The notes: generated from the letters alone by a model not told the origin. A DNA stretch of 64,000 nt from Bacillota bacterium (GCA_023436585.1 JAEZIN010000006.1:372001-436000), one strand, 5' to 3'; positions 8,319 through 16,599 are shown, counted from the first letter of the stretch. Numbers and translations: made by a program.

Positions 8319-9506
8319 ATGCCTGTCGCTGCCTGGAAAAACAGACTGTACCGGCTGGCGCTTCCTTTTGCAGGGCTGCGTGTTCAGGGACGCGTGCAGA
8401 GTGAGACAAAGATTCCAGATAATGAAATAATGCAGCTTGAGACAATATTCCGTCGCCACCATGTGGTGGGCGGCTGTTTGCAATTGATCAAAAAAGGCAC
8501 GCTCGGCCCGCTGATCACCTATGGTTATGCCGGGCTGCCAAATGAGCTTGTATCGGCGGACACCGTATTCCGTGCCGCCTCCATTACGAAGATGGTGACA
8601 GCAGCAGGCGCCATGATGCTGGTGGAAAAGGGCTTACTAGATTTGGACACGCCTGTAGATACCTATTTGTCCTTTCCGGTTCGCAATCCCCATTATCCGG
8701 AAAAACCCATTACTGTCAGGCAGCTTCTTTCGCATACCTCCAGCCTGTGGGACGGCCCCGGGTATGACCAGGCGCTGCATTCCCCCACGCCGCTTTCAGG
8801 CCTTGTGAGAGATCCTGAAAACTACTTGAAATCAGCACCGGGCGAAGCCTTCCGTTACAGCAATCTGGCCGCCGGCATGGTGGGCAGTATCATGGAATGC
8901 GTCTGCAGCAAGAGCTTGGAATCACTGATGCAGGACATGGTGTTTCAGCCGCTTATGATGAATGCATCTTATACGCTCAAGGGCTTGTCCGGTGATAAGC
9001 ATGTGGCAAACATCTACCGCGTGCTTCCGGCCGGTACTGCTCCTTTGTTTGACGCCAAGAAGCGGGCCGAGACGGCCGATGACCTTAAGTCGCCTTCCCC
9101 AGAGTACCACTACCTTCCGGCGGCCGGAAACCTGTTTACCGACGCCGCATCCCTGGGCAGATTCATTTGCATGATGATTAGTGGCAGAGGCCCGCTTTTA
9201 TCCGTGGAAAGCATGAAACAAATGAGGATGCCGGTTGCTTCTTATGGCAAAAGCGCTCCGCATACCAGGCATTGCCTCGGATTGGTAGCTGTGGATGATC
9301 CGGCCCTTGCTGCAGGCCGGCTTTACGGGCATCAGGGCTTTGCGTACGGCGCGGCGGAAGGCGTGTTTTTCTCTGAATTCACGGGAAACGGATTTGTGTT
9401 CTTGAACAGCGGAGCCAGTGAAGCCCGCCGCGGCCACCTGGCGCTTGTTAACCGAGACTTGATTCTTTGGGCGCTGGGTCCGGGCGGAGGCAGTGCATGG
9501 ATGTAA
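8319..9506 (+). CDS. Beta-lactamase-family serine hydrolase
   Basis: A 395-residue class C beta-lactamase/penicillin-binding-protein-like hydrolase. The SxxK nucleophile motif is in ASITKMVTAAGA and the YxN motif is in FRYSNLAAGM; HQGFAYGAAEG near the C-terminus fits the position of the third (KTG/HxG) motif. No signal peptide or membrane anchor is evident, so a cytoplasmic esterase or peptidase is as likely as a cell-wall enzyme. The start is placed at the ATG behind AAAGGAGG. The gene overlaps recX by 10 bases. Confidence 0.82.
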   Translation: MPVAAWKNRLYRLALPFAGLRVQGRVQSETKIPDNEIMQLETIFRRHHVVGGCLQLIKKGTLGPLITYGYAGLPNELVSADTVFRAASITKMVTAAGAMMLVEKGLLDLDTPVDTYLSFPVRNPHYPEKPITVRQLLSHTSSLWDGPGYDQALHSPTPLSGLVRDPENYLKSAPGEAFRYSNLAAGMVGSIMECVCSKSLESLMQDMVFQPLMMNASYTLKGLSGDKHVANIYRVLPAGTAPLFDAKKRAETADDLKSPSPEYHYLPAAGNLFTDAASLGRFICMMISGRGPLLSVESMKQMRMPVASYGKSAPHTRHCLGLVAVDDPALAAGRLYGHQGFAYGAAEGVFFSEFTGNGFVFLNSGASEARRGHLALVNRDLILWALGPGGGSAWM

Positions 9507-10117
9507 TCGCGAGTGTCCTCAAATTGAAGGGAAAGGTGCGCATATGCGCCGATGGGAGAGAAGACTTTTCCATTCCCCTATCTATATATAACAAATACCC
9601 GCTTGCCCAGGGCGACATCCTGGATTTGGACGAATATATGCGAAAGCTGGCGCCGCTTTTATACCGCCTCGCCCTGGACCGCGCCGTAAAGTACCTGGCA
9701 CTCCGTGCCCGCTCACGTAAAGAGGTGGAGGTAAGGCTTAGGCAAAGCGGTTATCCTGAGGAAACGGTGCAGATGGCGATTTTCAAGCTGGAAAAGACAG
9801 GCGTGCTGAACGATGTTGATTTTGCCAGGCAGTGGACTGATTCGCGGTCGGAAAAGGGCATTGGGAAAAGGAACATCCAGATGGATTTACAGCGCAAGGG
9901 GATTGCCCGTGATACGGTGGAAGAAGTGCTGGCGGATGTGGACGATGAGCAGCAGTTGAAAACAGCCAGGGTTCTGGCAGAGAAATGGCTCCCCCGCTAT
10001 CGGAATGAGGATGGCCGGGACGCGGCCAGAAAGCTGATGCAGGCACTGGTGCGCAGGGGTTTTAGCTGGGATATTGCCAGGGCCGCCGTTAATTTCATGG
10101 ATGAAGACGGCATGTGA
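9497..10117 (+). CDS. recX: Regulatory protein RecX
   Basis: A 206-residue RecX homologue, which binds RecA filaments and modulates recombination. The three-helix repeats are seen in LALDRAVKYLALRARSRKEV, ILEKTGVLND-like KLEKTGVLNDVDFARQWTDS, and GKRNIQMDLQRKGIARDTVE. The start ATG lies inside the end of the upstream hydrolase gene with GGCGGAGG before it. It is the last gene of the lgt-pncB-hydrolase-recX run, ended by a clear terminator. Confidence 0.9.
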   Translation: MDVIASVLKLKGKVRICADGREDFSIPLSIYNKYPLAQGDILDLDEYMRKLAPLLYRLALDRAVKYLALRARSRKEVEVRLRQSGYPEETVQMAIFKLEKTGVLNDVDFARQWTDSRSEKGIGKRNIQMDLQRKGIARDTVEEVLADVDDEQQLKTARVLAEKWLPRYRNEDGRDAARKLMQALVRRGFSWDIARAAVNFMDEDGM

Positions 10118-10158
10118 AAACAGCCATCCTCTCAAGCTGGGATGGCTGTTCTTATTTA
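10118..10158 (+). terminator. Intrinsic terminator after recX
   Basis: AACAGCCATCC and GGGATGGCTGTT form a stem of about 11 bp followed by CTTATTTAT. Nearly the same palindrome recurs at 11347-11380 after hndD. Confidence 0.85.
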
Positions 10159-10454
10159 TGTATTGTCCGCAATTCCCTTTCATATAGGCATTATTACCAT
10201 AATAATCTTGCACACACCTGCCGCTTAATACTATAAATGAACACCTTTGCTTATTATAAAAAAGGGAAATTGATGCAACCTGCATAGTGCAAAATGGAGG
10301 CAATAAGATATACTGTTGTTAGCAGAATACTGGTATCATAATTTGGCTTACCTAATATGCTCCGTTATGCATTTCCGGGCCACTTTAGTAGAAAAGAATC
10401 ACAAGACTTGAAATCTTTCATTTTCGAGATAAAAAATTGGAGGAGCGGTGTATC
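10159..10454. other. AT-rich intergenic region upstream of the CxxC-protein gene
   Basis: This stretch is clearly more AT-rich than the flanking operons and holds no open frame I can support. It presumably contains the promoter of the gene at 10455. I do not see a convincing pair of -35/-10 hexamers, RNA gene or long repeat in it. Confidence 0.5.
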
Positions 10455-11216
10455 ATGTTGCAAAAAATGAGAGTGAAGTATATTGTTGTTTTCTCTTTAC
10501 TCCTTTCAATTGCGATTTCGGTAGGACTTTCTGCATATGCAGATACTTCATCCTATACAGTTGCAAATCCTGAGGACTATTTTGGTGAGTATTCCGAATC
10601 TGAATACTTCGAAATTGAGGATTTCATTAACGGCCCTGGTTTTCGATTTAATGGAATCAATGTTAACGAATTTGGAACTGATGCCATTGATCAGTTTTGC
10701 TCCAAAATGGAGGACCTCCAGTACACATTAACTCCAATCGGAGATTCAGAAGTAAGAGCGGTTTTTTTTGAGAAGGGCAACGCAAAAATCTTGCTTGCAT
10801 ATTTTTACGAGAACAAAGAGCTTATTTTGTGTTATCAGGCTAATATTGCGTTTACGTTTGAAGAATCTGAACAAGCAAGCGGCGGGCACGAGTGCATTAT
10901 ATGCACTGGTGATGGGGTATGTTCAACGTGCCATGGAAAAGGAACGTGGTTTGATAATACATGCTTTGAGTGTAAAGGCAAAAAAACATGTCAAACATGT
11001 CATGGAGATGGTTATGTTGAAACAAATGAAAATTATGGCGATGTTCCTGCTGGTGTATGCGCTCTCTGCAGAGGAAGCGGTATCTGCCAAGTATGTTATG
11101 GCCGTGGAAGATTTTTTGTCGCAACATACGGACAAGGTGGAAGCAATTACGTGACATGCTCGGGTTGCAATGGCAACCGGAAATGTAAGTATTGCGAAGG
11201 GACAGGCAAAGATTAG
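10455..11216 (+). CDS. Exported protein with DnaJ-like cysteine-rich (CxxCxGxG-type) domain
   Basis: A protein of about 253 residues. It begins with a signal peptide (MRVKYIVVFSLLLSIAISVG, cleavage likely after AYA). A middle region of about 100 residues has no motif I recognise. The C-terminal 100 residues carry eight CxxC pairs, several as CxxCxGxG (CSTCHGKG, CQTCHGDG, CALCRGSG, CQVCYGRG, CKYCEGTG), the zinc-binding pattern of DnaJ. There is no J domain, and DnaJ itself is cytosolic, so an exported version is unusual. Base composition is much more AT-rich than the neighbours, which suggests transfer. Function unknown; metal binding is inferred from the cysteines only. Confidence 0.75.
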   Translation: MLQKMRVKYIVVFSLLLSIAISVGLSAYADTSSYTVANPEDYFGEYSESEYFEIEDFINGPGFRFNGINVNEFGTDAIDQFCSKMEDLQYTLTPIGDSEVRAVFFEKGNAKILLAYFYENKELILCYQANIAFTFEESEQASGGHECIICTGDGVCSTCHGKGTWFDNTCFECKGKKTCQTCHGDGYVETNENYGDVPAGVCALCRGSGICQVCYGRGRFFVATYGQGGSNYVTCSGCNGNRKCKYCEGTGKD

Positions 11217-11346
11217 GGCATGTCTGGGAATGCAAACTGGTACATATTAGGCGAGCCGGAGACAAAATCAATAAAACGCAGGCAAGCTTACAAGAGCTGC
11301 TAGTAATACCCCAGCAAAGCGGCACAGCCACTTTGCTGACATGCTA

Positions 11347-11390
11347 AACAGCCATCCCTTTCGTACGAGGGATGGCTGTTCTCTGTTTTA
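11347..11390 (-). terminator. Intrinsic terminator after hndD (works in both directions)
   Basis: AACAGCCATCCCT and AGGGATGGCTGTT form a 12-13-bp stem. T-rich runs lie on both sides, so it can end the minus-strand hydrogenase transcript and also the plus-strand transcript of the CxxC gene. Confidence 0.85.
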
Positions 11391-11397
11391 CAGCGCT

Positions 11398-13146
11398 TTA
11401 TTTGCTGTACTTGGGCCTTGCCTGATAGTGGGTGTGCAAAATTTCATGCGCCTTGTGGCTGTTGGGCTTCTCCAGAAACTCCTCATACAGCTTTTGCACG
11501 CCTTCGTTTTTGTGGCTCTTGCGCAGGGGCTTGTCTTTGTCCTCGCCGTACAGGGCCGATGCGCGGAGCACGCCCGGGTTCACTTCCATGCGCTTTTGCG
11601 CGGAGACGATAGGCTGTCCACCGCCTGTGACGCAGCCGCCAGGGCAGCCCATGACCTCAATAAAGTGATACGACTTTTCACCGCTGCGTACGCTTTCCAG
11701 TACCTTGGCGGCATTGGCTGTGCCATGGGCGACAGCCACGCTCAGGGGAATATCACCCACCTGGATAACAGCTTCCTTTACGCCGGTGAGGCCGCGGACC
11801 TGTTCAAACTCTACCTTGGGAAGTTCCTTGCCTGTCACGACTTCATAGGCTGTGCGCAGGGCCGCTTCCATTACACCGCCTGTAGCGCCGAATATAACGC
11901 TGGCGCCGGTGCTTTCGCCCAAAAGATCGTCGAAATCCCCGTCCGGCAGGCTGGCAAAGTCAATGCCGGCTTCCTTGATCATCTTGGCCAGTTCCCTGGT
12001 GGTGATGACGGCGTCCACATCCGGGTATCCGGCGGCAGAAAGCTCCGGCCTGTCAGCCTCAAATTTCTTCGCGGTGCAGGGCATAACGGATACTACAGCG
12101 ATGTCGCCGGCATCGATGCCGGCCTTATTTGCATAGTAGGTCTTCACCACGGCGCCCAGCATTTCGTGGGGAGATTTGCAGGAGGACAGGTTGGGGATGA
12201 AATCCGGGTAATAATGCTCGCAGTACTTGATCCAGCCGGGCGAGCAGGAGGTGATCATGGGCAGCACGCCGCCGTTATTGAGCCGGCCCAGCAGCTCGGT
12301 GGCTTCTTCCATAATGGTCAGGTCCGCCGCGAAATCCGTATCGAAGACCTTGGCAAAGCCCAGACGACGCAAGGCGGTTACCATTTTCCCAGTGACGCGG
12401 GTTCCAATCTCCATGCCGAATTCCTCGCCCAGCGCGGCACGGACGGCAGGAGCGGGCTGCACCACCACATGCTTTTTGGGGTTGCTGAGCAGCTTCCAGA
12501 CGCTGTCCGTTTCATCCTTTTCCCGAAGCGCGCCTACGGGGCAGGCGGTAATGCACTGTCCGCAGTTGATGCAGGCCATTTCGCCAAGCTTTTTATCCCA
12601 CGGCGGCTCGATGGCCGTATCAAAGCCGCGGTTCACCGCGCCGATGACGCCCACGGCCTGGGATTTTGTGCAGGCGGCCACACAGCGGCGGCAAAGCACG
12701 CACTTGTTGTTGTCCCGAACGATAGAGGGAGAAAAATCATCCACATCATAGGTGATCCTTTTGCCCTCGAAGCGGCTTCCGTCCTCTACGCCCAGCTCCC
12801 GGCACAGCGTTTGGAGTTCGCAGTTCTGGCTGCGTACGCAGGACAGGCATTTCTTGTCATGGGTGCTCAAAATCAGCTCCAGGTTGATTTTACGCGCCTC
12901 GCGGACGGCGGGTGTATTGGTCTTGACCACCATATTGGGGGCTACGGGCAGCACGCAGGACGCCTGCAGCGCACGGGCGCCCGTGTCCACCATGCAGATG
13001 CGGCAGGCACCGATCTCATTCAGGCCTTTCAGATAACACAACGTAGGGATATTGACATGCGCTTTCCTTGCGGCTTCCAGTACGGTGGTCCCGGCCGGGA
13101 CTTCCACCTTTACGCCATCAATGGTCAGCGATACAAGCTGTTCCAT
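11398..13146 (-). CDS. hndD: [FeFe] hydrogenase catalytic subunit (HndD/HydA type)
   Basis: A 582-residue group A hydrogenase. An N-terminal [2Fe-2S] domain (C37, C48, C51, C64) is followed by the His/Cys cluster (H96, C100, C103, C109), two [4Fe-4S] sites (C149-C159 and C192-C202), and the H-cluster domain. The three H-cluster motifs are TSCSPGW (C301), MPCTAKKFE (C357) and MGCPGGCVTGGG (C501, C505). A short C-terminal small-subunit-like tail follows. L1 reads TSCSP in place of the textbook TSCCP, so residue 302 is serine. With HndA, HndB and HndC it should form a soluble NAD(P)H- and possibly ferredoxin-linked (bifurcating) complex. Twenty bases separate it from hndC. Confidence 0.95.
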   Translation of the reverse strand: MEQLVSLTIDGVKVEVPAGTTVLEAARKAHVNIPTLCYLKGLNEIGACRICMVDTGARALQASCVLPVAPNMVVKTNTPAVREARKINLELILSTHDKKCLSCVRSQNCELQTLCRELGVEDGSRFEGKRITYDVDDFSPSIVRDNNKCVLCRRCVAACTKSQAVGVIGAVNRGFDTAIEPPWDKKLGEMACINCGQCITACPVGALREKDETDSVWKLLSNPKKHVVVQPAPAVRAALGEEFGMEIGTRVTGKMVTALRRLGFAKVFDTDFAADLTIMEEATELLGRLNNGGVLPMITSCSPGWIKYCEHYYPDFIPNLSSCKSPHEMLGAVVKTYYANKAGIDAGDIAVVSVMPCTAKKFEADRPELSAAGYPDVDAVITTRELAKMIKEAGIDFASLPDGDFDDLLGESTGASVIFGATGGVMEAALRTAYEVVTGKELPKVEFEQVRGLTGVKEAVIQVGDIPLSVAVAHGTANAAKVLESVRSGEKSYHFIEVMGCPGGCVTGGGQPIVSAQKRMEVNPGVLRASALYGEDKDKPLRKSHKNEGVQKLYEEFLEKPNSHKAHEILHTHYQARPKYSK

Positions 13147-13165
13147 GTTCTGATCCTCCTCGCCG

Positions 13166-14962
13166 TCAATTCTTCACGATGGCGCCAAAGCGGCACTTTT
13201 CCATACACGCGCCGCACTTCAAGCACTTTAGCGTATCCACCTTGTGCTGCTTGCGAACTTCGCCGGTGATGGCCCCCGCCGGACAGACCTTTGAGCACAG
13301 CGTGCAGCCGCGGCACTTGTCGGTGATCTCGAAGTTCAAAAGCGCCTGGCAGTGATGGGCCGGGCAGCGCTTTTCCTTGATGTGGGCCTCATACTCGCCG
13401 CGGAAATACTTCAGTGTGGACAGGATGGGGTTAGGCGCCGACTGGCCCAGGCCGCAAAGGGCAGTGGCCTTGATGTTGCTGGCCAGCGTCTCCAGCTTTC
13501 CGATATCCTCCATCTCGCCCTTGCCTTCCACAATGCGCTCCAGGATCTCCAGCATGCGCCTTGTGCCAATGCGGCAGGGGGTGCATTTACCGCAGCTCTC
13601 GTCCACGGTGAAATCCAGAAAGAAGCGGGCGATGTCCACCATGCAGTCGTCTTCGTCCAGCACGATCATGCCACCGGAACCCATCATGGAGCCGATGGCC
13701 GTCAGCGTATCGTACTCGATGGATATATCCAGATGCTCCGCCGGGATGCAGCCGCCGGAGGGGCCGCCCGTCTGTACGGCCTTATACTGCTTGCCGCCGG
13801 GGATGCCGCCGCCGATGTCGTAGATGATCTCGCGAAGCGGTGTGCCCATGGGCACTTCCACCAGGCCGGTGTTGTTGATCTTGCCGCCAAGCGCGAACAC
13901 CTTGGTGCCCTTGGATTTCTCCGTGCCGATGCTTGAAAACCACTCCGAGCCCTTCAATACGATCTGTGGGATATTGGCATAGGTTTCCACGTTGTTAAGC
14001 ATGGTCGGCTTGCCGAAGATGCCCTTTACCGCCGGGAAAGGCGGACGGGGGCGGGGCTCGCCGCGCTTGCCTTCCACAGAGGCCATCAGCGCCGTTTCCT
14101 CGCCGCAGACGAAAGCGCCGGCGCCAAGGCGGATATGCAGGTCAAAGGAAAATTCCGTATCAAAAATGTTCTTGCCCAAAAGGCCGTATTCCTTGGCTTG
14201 TTCAATGGCGATGCACAAGCGCTTGACCGCGATGGGATACTCGGCACGGACGTAGATATAGCCTTCGGACGCGCCGATGGCATAGCCCGCGATGGCCATG
14301 GCCTCGATGACGCTGTGGGGGTCGCCCTCCAGAACGGAACGGTCCATGAACGCGCCGGGGTCGCCTTCATCGGCATTGCAGGCCACGTACTTCTGATCAG
14401 CCTGGCTCTGATAAGTAAACTTCCATTTCAGGCCTGTGGAGAAACCGGCACCGCCGCGGCCGCGCAGACCGCTCTTCAATACCTCGTCAATGACCTGTTC
14501 CCTGGTCATTTCCGTAAGTGCCTTGGCCAGCGCCTTGTAGCCGTCAAAGGCAATATATTCATCAATGTTCTCCGGATCAATAACGCCGCAGTTGCGCAGC
14601 GCAAGACGCTGCTGCTTTTTGTAAAAGCCGATCTCATCCAGCGATTTTGTAACGCTGCTTTCCTGGGTGGCGTGATCCACGTACACCAGGTGCTGCACCT
14701 TGCGGCCTTTTAAAAGATGCTCGCTGACGATTTCGTCAACATCCTCTACCTTTACGCGGCTGTAGAAGGTTCCTTCCGGATATACGATCACGACAGGGCC
14801 GGCTTCGCAAAGGCCGAAGCAGCCTGTGCGGACCATTTTGATTTCCTTCTCCAGGCCGTGTTCCTTCAGCTTTTCCTCAAACCGCTTGAGCAATTCGCCG
14901 GAGCCGGAGGCTGTGCAGCCGGTTCCGCCGCAGACAAGCACATGGGCGCGATACAGTTCCAT
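13166..14962 (-). CDS. hndC: NADH-binding hydrogenase subunit (NuoF-like, HndC/HydB)
   Basis: A 598-residue flavoprotein. It has an N-terminal thioredoxin-like [2Fe-2S] domain (CGGTGCTASGS and TGCFGLCEAGP), then the FMN/NADH-binding core with GLRGRGGAGFSTGLKW, the [4Fe-4S] motif ESCGKCTPCRIGTRRM, and two C-terminal ferredoxin-type [4Fe-4S] motifs (CRGCTLCSKVCPAGA and CLKCGACMEKCRFGA). This architecture is that of the electron-branching subunit of multimeric hydrogenases: hydride enters at FMN and electrons pass to HndD. It sits between hndB and hndD in the same orientation. Confidence 0.95.
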   Translation of the reverse strand: MELYRAHVLVCGGTGCTASGSGELLKRFEEKLKEHGLEKEIKMVRTGCFGLCEAGPVVIVYPEGTFYSRVKVEDVDEIVSEHLLKGRKVQHLVYVDHATQESSVTKSLDEIGFYKKQQRLALRNCGVIDPENIDEYIAFDGYKALAKALTEMTREQVIDEVLKSGLRGRGGAGFSTGLKWKFTYQSQADQKYVACNADEGDPGAFMDRSVLEGDPHSVIEAMAIAGYAIGASEGYIYVRAEYPIAVKRLCIAIEQAKEYGLLGKNIFDTEFSFDLHIRLGAGAFVCGEETALMASVEGKRGEPRPRPPFPAVKGIFGKPTMLNNVETYANIPQIVLKGSEWFSSIGTEKSKGTKVFALGGKINNTGLVEVPMGTPLREIIYDIGGGIPGGKQYKAVQTGGPSGGCIPAEHLDISIEYDTLTAIGSMMGSGGMIVLDEDDCMVDIARFFLDFTVDESCGKCTPCRIGTRRMLEILERIVEGKGEMEDIGKLETLASNIKATALCGLGQSAPNPILSTLKYFRGEYEAHIKEKRCPAHHCQALLNFEITDKCRGCTLCSKVCPAGAITGEVRKQHKVDTLKCLKCGACMEKCRFGAIVKN

Positions 14963-14986
14963 ATTCCTTCCTCCTCAGGCCGTATA

Positions 14987-15361
14987 TCAGGCGTCTTCCG
15001 CCGCGCCGATGGTGTAATCTTCCACCGCGCGGCCATTGACGATGTGTTCCGCCACGATGCGGCCCACCATCTCCGGCTTGACTTTGACATAAGTCACTTT
15101 TCCCTGGCCGGGGATGAGCACATCCACCATAGGCTCCAGGCGGCACATGCCGATGCAGCCGGTTTGGGATACGGTTACGTTTGCAAGGTTCCTGCGGTTG
15201 AGTTCTTCTACAAATGAAAGCATAACAGGCCGGGCCCCAGCCGCTATGCCACAGGTGGCCATGCCGACCACCACGCGGACGGCATCCTTTTCTTCCTTGC
15301 GCAGCAAGACTTTGTCCAGCGTCCGCTGCCGGATGGCTTCCAGTTCAGCGATGGATTTCAT
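14987..15361 (-). CDS. hndB: Thioredoxin-like [2Fe-2S] hydrogenase subunit (HndB)
   Basis: A 124-residue thioredoxin-fold ferredoxin. The cluster cysteines are in GMATCGIAAGARPVM and QTGCIGMCRLEPM, the four-cysteine arrangement of HndB and of the C-terminal part of NuoE. The start at 15361 has GGAGGGACGGATT before it. The gene begins inside the end of the HATPase gene (17-base overlap), so the inserted ATPase is translationally coupled to the hydrogenase subunits. Confidence 0.9.
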   Translation of the reverse strand: MKSIAELEAIRQRTLDKVLLRKEEKDAVRVVVGMATCGIAAGARPVMLSFVEELNRRNLANVTVSQTGCIGMCRLEPMVDVLIPGQGKVTYVKVKPEMVGRIVAEHIVNGRAVEDYTIGAAEDA

Positions 15362-15911
15362 AATCCGTCCCTCCAAAGACTTGTTGGATTTCTTCCTTCA
15401 ATGAGGCCTGTATCCAGGCGATGACCTCCGGCTCATTCAGGGGTACACCCTTCAGGGCTTCCCGCAGCGAGCGGGTATCCAGGGAAGCTTCCCCGCCGGG
15501 GGCAGTGAGCAGAAAATCAAGATCGGGCGTATCGGGGCAGGCAACCACCAGGGCGAGTATGGTTCCGGCCACATCGCCCATGGGCAAACAATCGATGTGG
15601 CCTGTATGGAATACGGCGGTGACAGTTGTGCCCTTTCCCGGCTGACTTTCAATCACTACATCGCCGCCGGTTCGTTTGGCGTTTTCGGTAATCAGCGGAA
15701 GGCCCAGGCCGATTCTCCGCTCGGTTCTGGTAGTGGCGAAAGGGTTTTGCACCCGGCTTCGCAGCTCCTCGTCCATCCCGGTTCCGTCATCCTCCACCAC
15801 AAGGGTCAATATGCCTTGATCATCCAGCGTCATGCGGATCTGGACCAGCGCAGCCTGCGCCCTTATGCTGTTTTGCACGATATCCATCAGGTGCAAAGAT
15901 AAATCCCGCAT
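15345..15911 (-). CDS. HATPase-domain protein in the hydrogenase operon
   Basis: A 188-residue protein with a GHKL ATPase fold. The N box is HLMDIVQNSIRAQAA, the G1 box is VVEDDGTGMDEEL, and the G2 region is RRIGLGLPLITENAKRTGGD. There is no sensor, HisKA or membrane segment, so it resembles an anti-sigma-factor type kinase or an isolated histidine-kinase catalytic domain. The C-terminal 60 residues are not recognised. It lies between HndA and HndB genes with a 2-base gap and a 17-base overlap. Similar ATPases accompany clostridial hydrogenases; their role there is not established as far as I know. Confidence 0.85.
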   Translation of the reverse strand: MRDLSLHLMDIVQNSIRAQAALVQIRMTLDDQGILTLVVEDDGTGMDEELRSRVQNPFATTRTERRIGLGLPLITENAKRTGGDVVIESQPGKGTTVTAVFHTGHIDCLPMGDVAGTILALVVACPDTPDLDFLLTAPGGEASLDTRSLREALKGVPLNEPEVIAWIQASLKEEIQQVFGGTDYEIHR

Positions 15912-15913
15912 GA

Positions 15914-16384
15914 TCAGGCCTTGTATTTTTCCAGTATGGCGGGAATTTCGTCAGGCGTCAGCCTTCCGTATACCTCATCGTTGATCATCATAACCGGTGC
16001 CAATCCGCAGGCGCCCAGGCAGCGGGTGGCCTGCAGTGTGAATTTGCCGTCCGCGGATGTTTTGCCCACGCGGATCTTCAGCTCATCCTGCACCTTATCC
16101 AGCACTTTTTGCGAACCCTTGACATAGCAGGCCGTTCCCAGGCAAACGCCTATCACGTATTGCCCCCTGGGCTGCAGGGAGAATTGGGAGTAGAACGTGG
16201 TGACGCCATACACCTCGCTGAGTGTCGTGCCTAAACCATCTGCTATGATTTGCTGCACATCCATGGGGACACAGCCGAAAATCTCCTGCGCTTCCTGCAA
16301 AACCGGCATCAAGGCGCCCTGTTCCGTACGATGGGCTTCGATCACTTGCGTCAGCTTTGCATACCTTTCCGTCAGTTCGGGCAT
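15914..16384 (-). CDS. hndA: NuoE-like [2Fe-2S] hydrogenase subunit (HndA/HydC)
   Basis: A 156-residue NuoE homologue. A helical N-terminal domain (GALMPVLQEAQEIFGCVPMD) precedes a thioredoxin-like [2Fe-2S] domain with GVCLGTACYVKGS and RCLGACGLAPVM. It passes electrons within the Hnd complex. The ATG at 16384 has AAGGAGGT ten bases before it. The frame is open further upstream to 16432, but that would put the start within the hairpin at 16420-16443, so I reject it. It is the first gene of the catalytic block. Confidence 0.92.
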   Translation of the reverse strand: MPELTERYAKLTQVIEAHRTEQGALMPVLQEAQEIFGCVPMDVQQIIADGLGTTLSEVYGVTTFYSQFSLQPRGQYVIGVCLGTACYVKGSQKVLDKVQDELKIRVGKTSADGKFTLQATRCLGACGLAPVMMINDEVYGRLTPDEIPAILEKYKA

Positions 16385-16419
16385 GTGGGGTGCGACCTCC
16401 TTCATTCTTTGCACAAGCC

Positions 16420-16443
16420 AGCGTGGCGCCATCGCGCCACGCT
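16420..16443 (-). promoter_or_regulatory. Perfect 10-bp inverted repeat in the hnd leader
   Basis: AGCGTGGCGC and GCGCCACGCT flank a 4-base loop. On the mRNA it would form a very stable hairpin about 20 bases before the hndA ribosome-binding site; on DNA it could be an operator. No T-run follows, so it is not a standard terminator. Confidence 0.6.
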
Positions 16444-16485
16444 TGTAGATATTTTAACATACTTGAAAGCATTTTGCACGCCCAA

Positions 16486-16513
16486 AACATAGCAAAAACA
16501 GCCTTTTTGACAA
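16486..16513 (-). promoter_or_regulatory. Candidate promoter for hndA-D
   Basis: TTGTCA (16508-16513) and TATGTT (16486-16491) on the minus strand are separated by 16 bases. A second TAAAAT-like -10 is nearer the gene. The region is the only AT-rich gap between the two blocks of the hydrogenase locus. Confidence 0.5.
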
Positions 16514-16534
16514 AAAAATCGCAATTAAAAAAAG

Positions 16535-16553
16535 TTCGTGGAAACTCCACAAA
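16535..16553. promoter_or_regulatory. Candidate operator upstream of the hnd promoter
   Basis: TTCGTGGA and TCCACAAA form 8-base arms with one mismatch around a 3-base centre. It lies about 20 bases upstream of the candidate -35. The half-site TTGTG is reminiscent of Rex, the NADH/NAD+-sensing repressor, but the spacing between arms is one base short of the usual Rex box, so the assignment is tentative. Confidence 0.35.
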
Positions 16554-16599
16554 CACATTTATAGTATATTGGCTATAATTTTCTCGTCATTCTTGTCCC

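Noticed and set aside
11341..13269. A 642-codon open frame on the plus strand opposite hndD
   Set aside because: The opposite strand encodes a full hydrogenase with all motifs; the plus frame is an open antisense shadow typical of GC-rich genes and has no domain or ribosome-binding site.
16535..16553. A firm assignment as a Rex operator
   Set aside because: The half-sites look similar but the spacing is one base short of the usual arrangement, so I list it only as a candidate operator.
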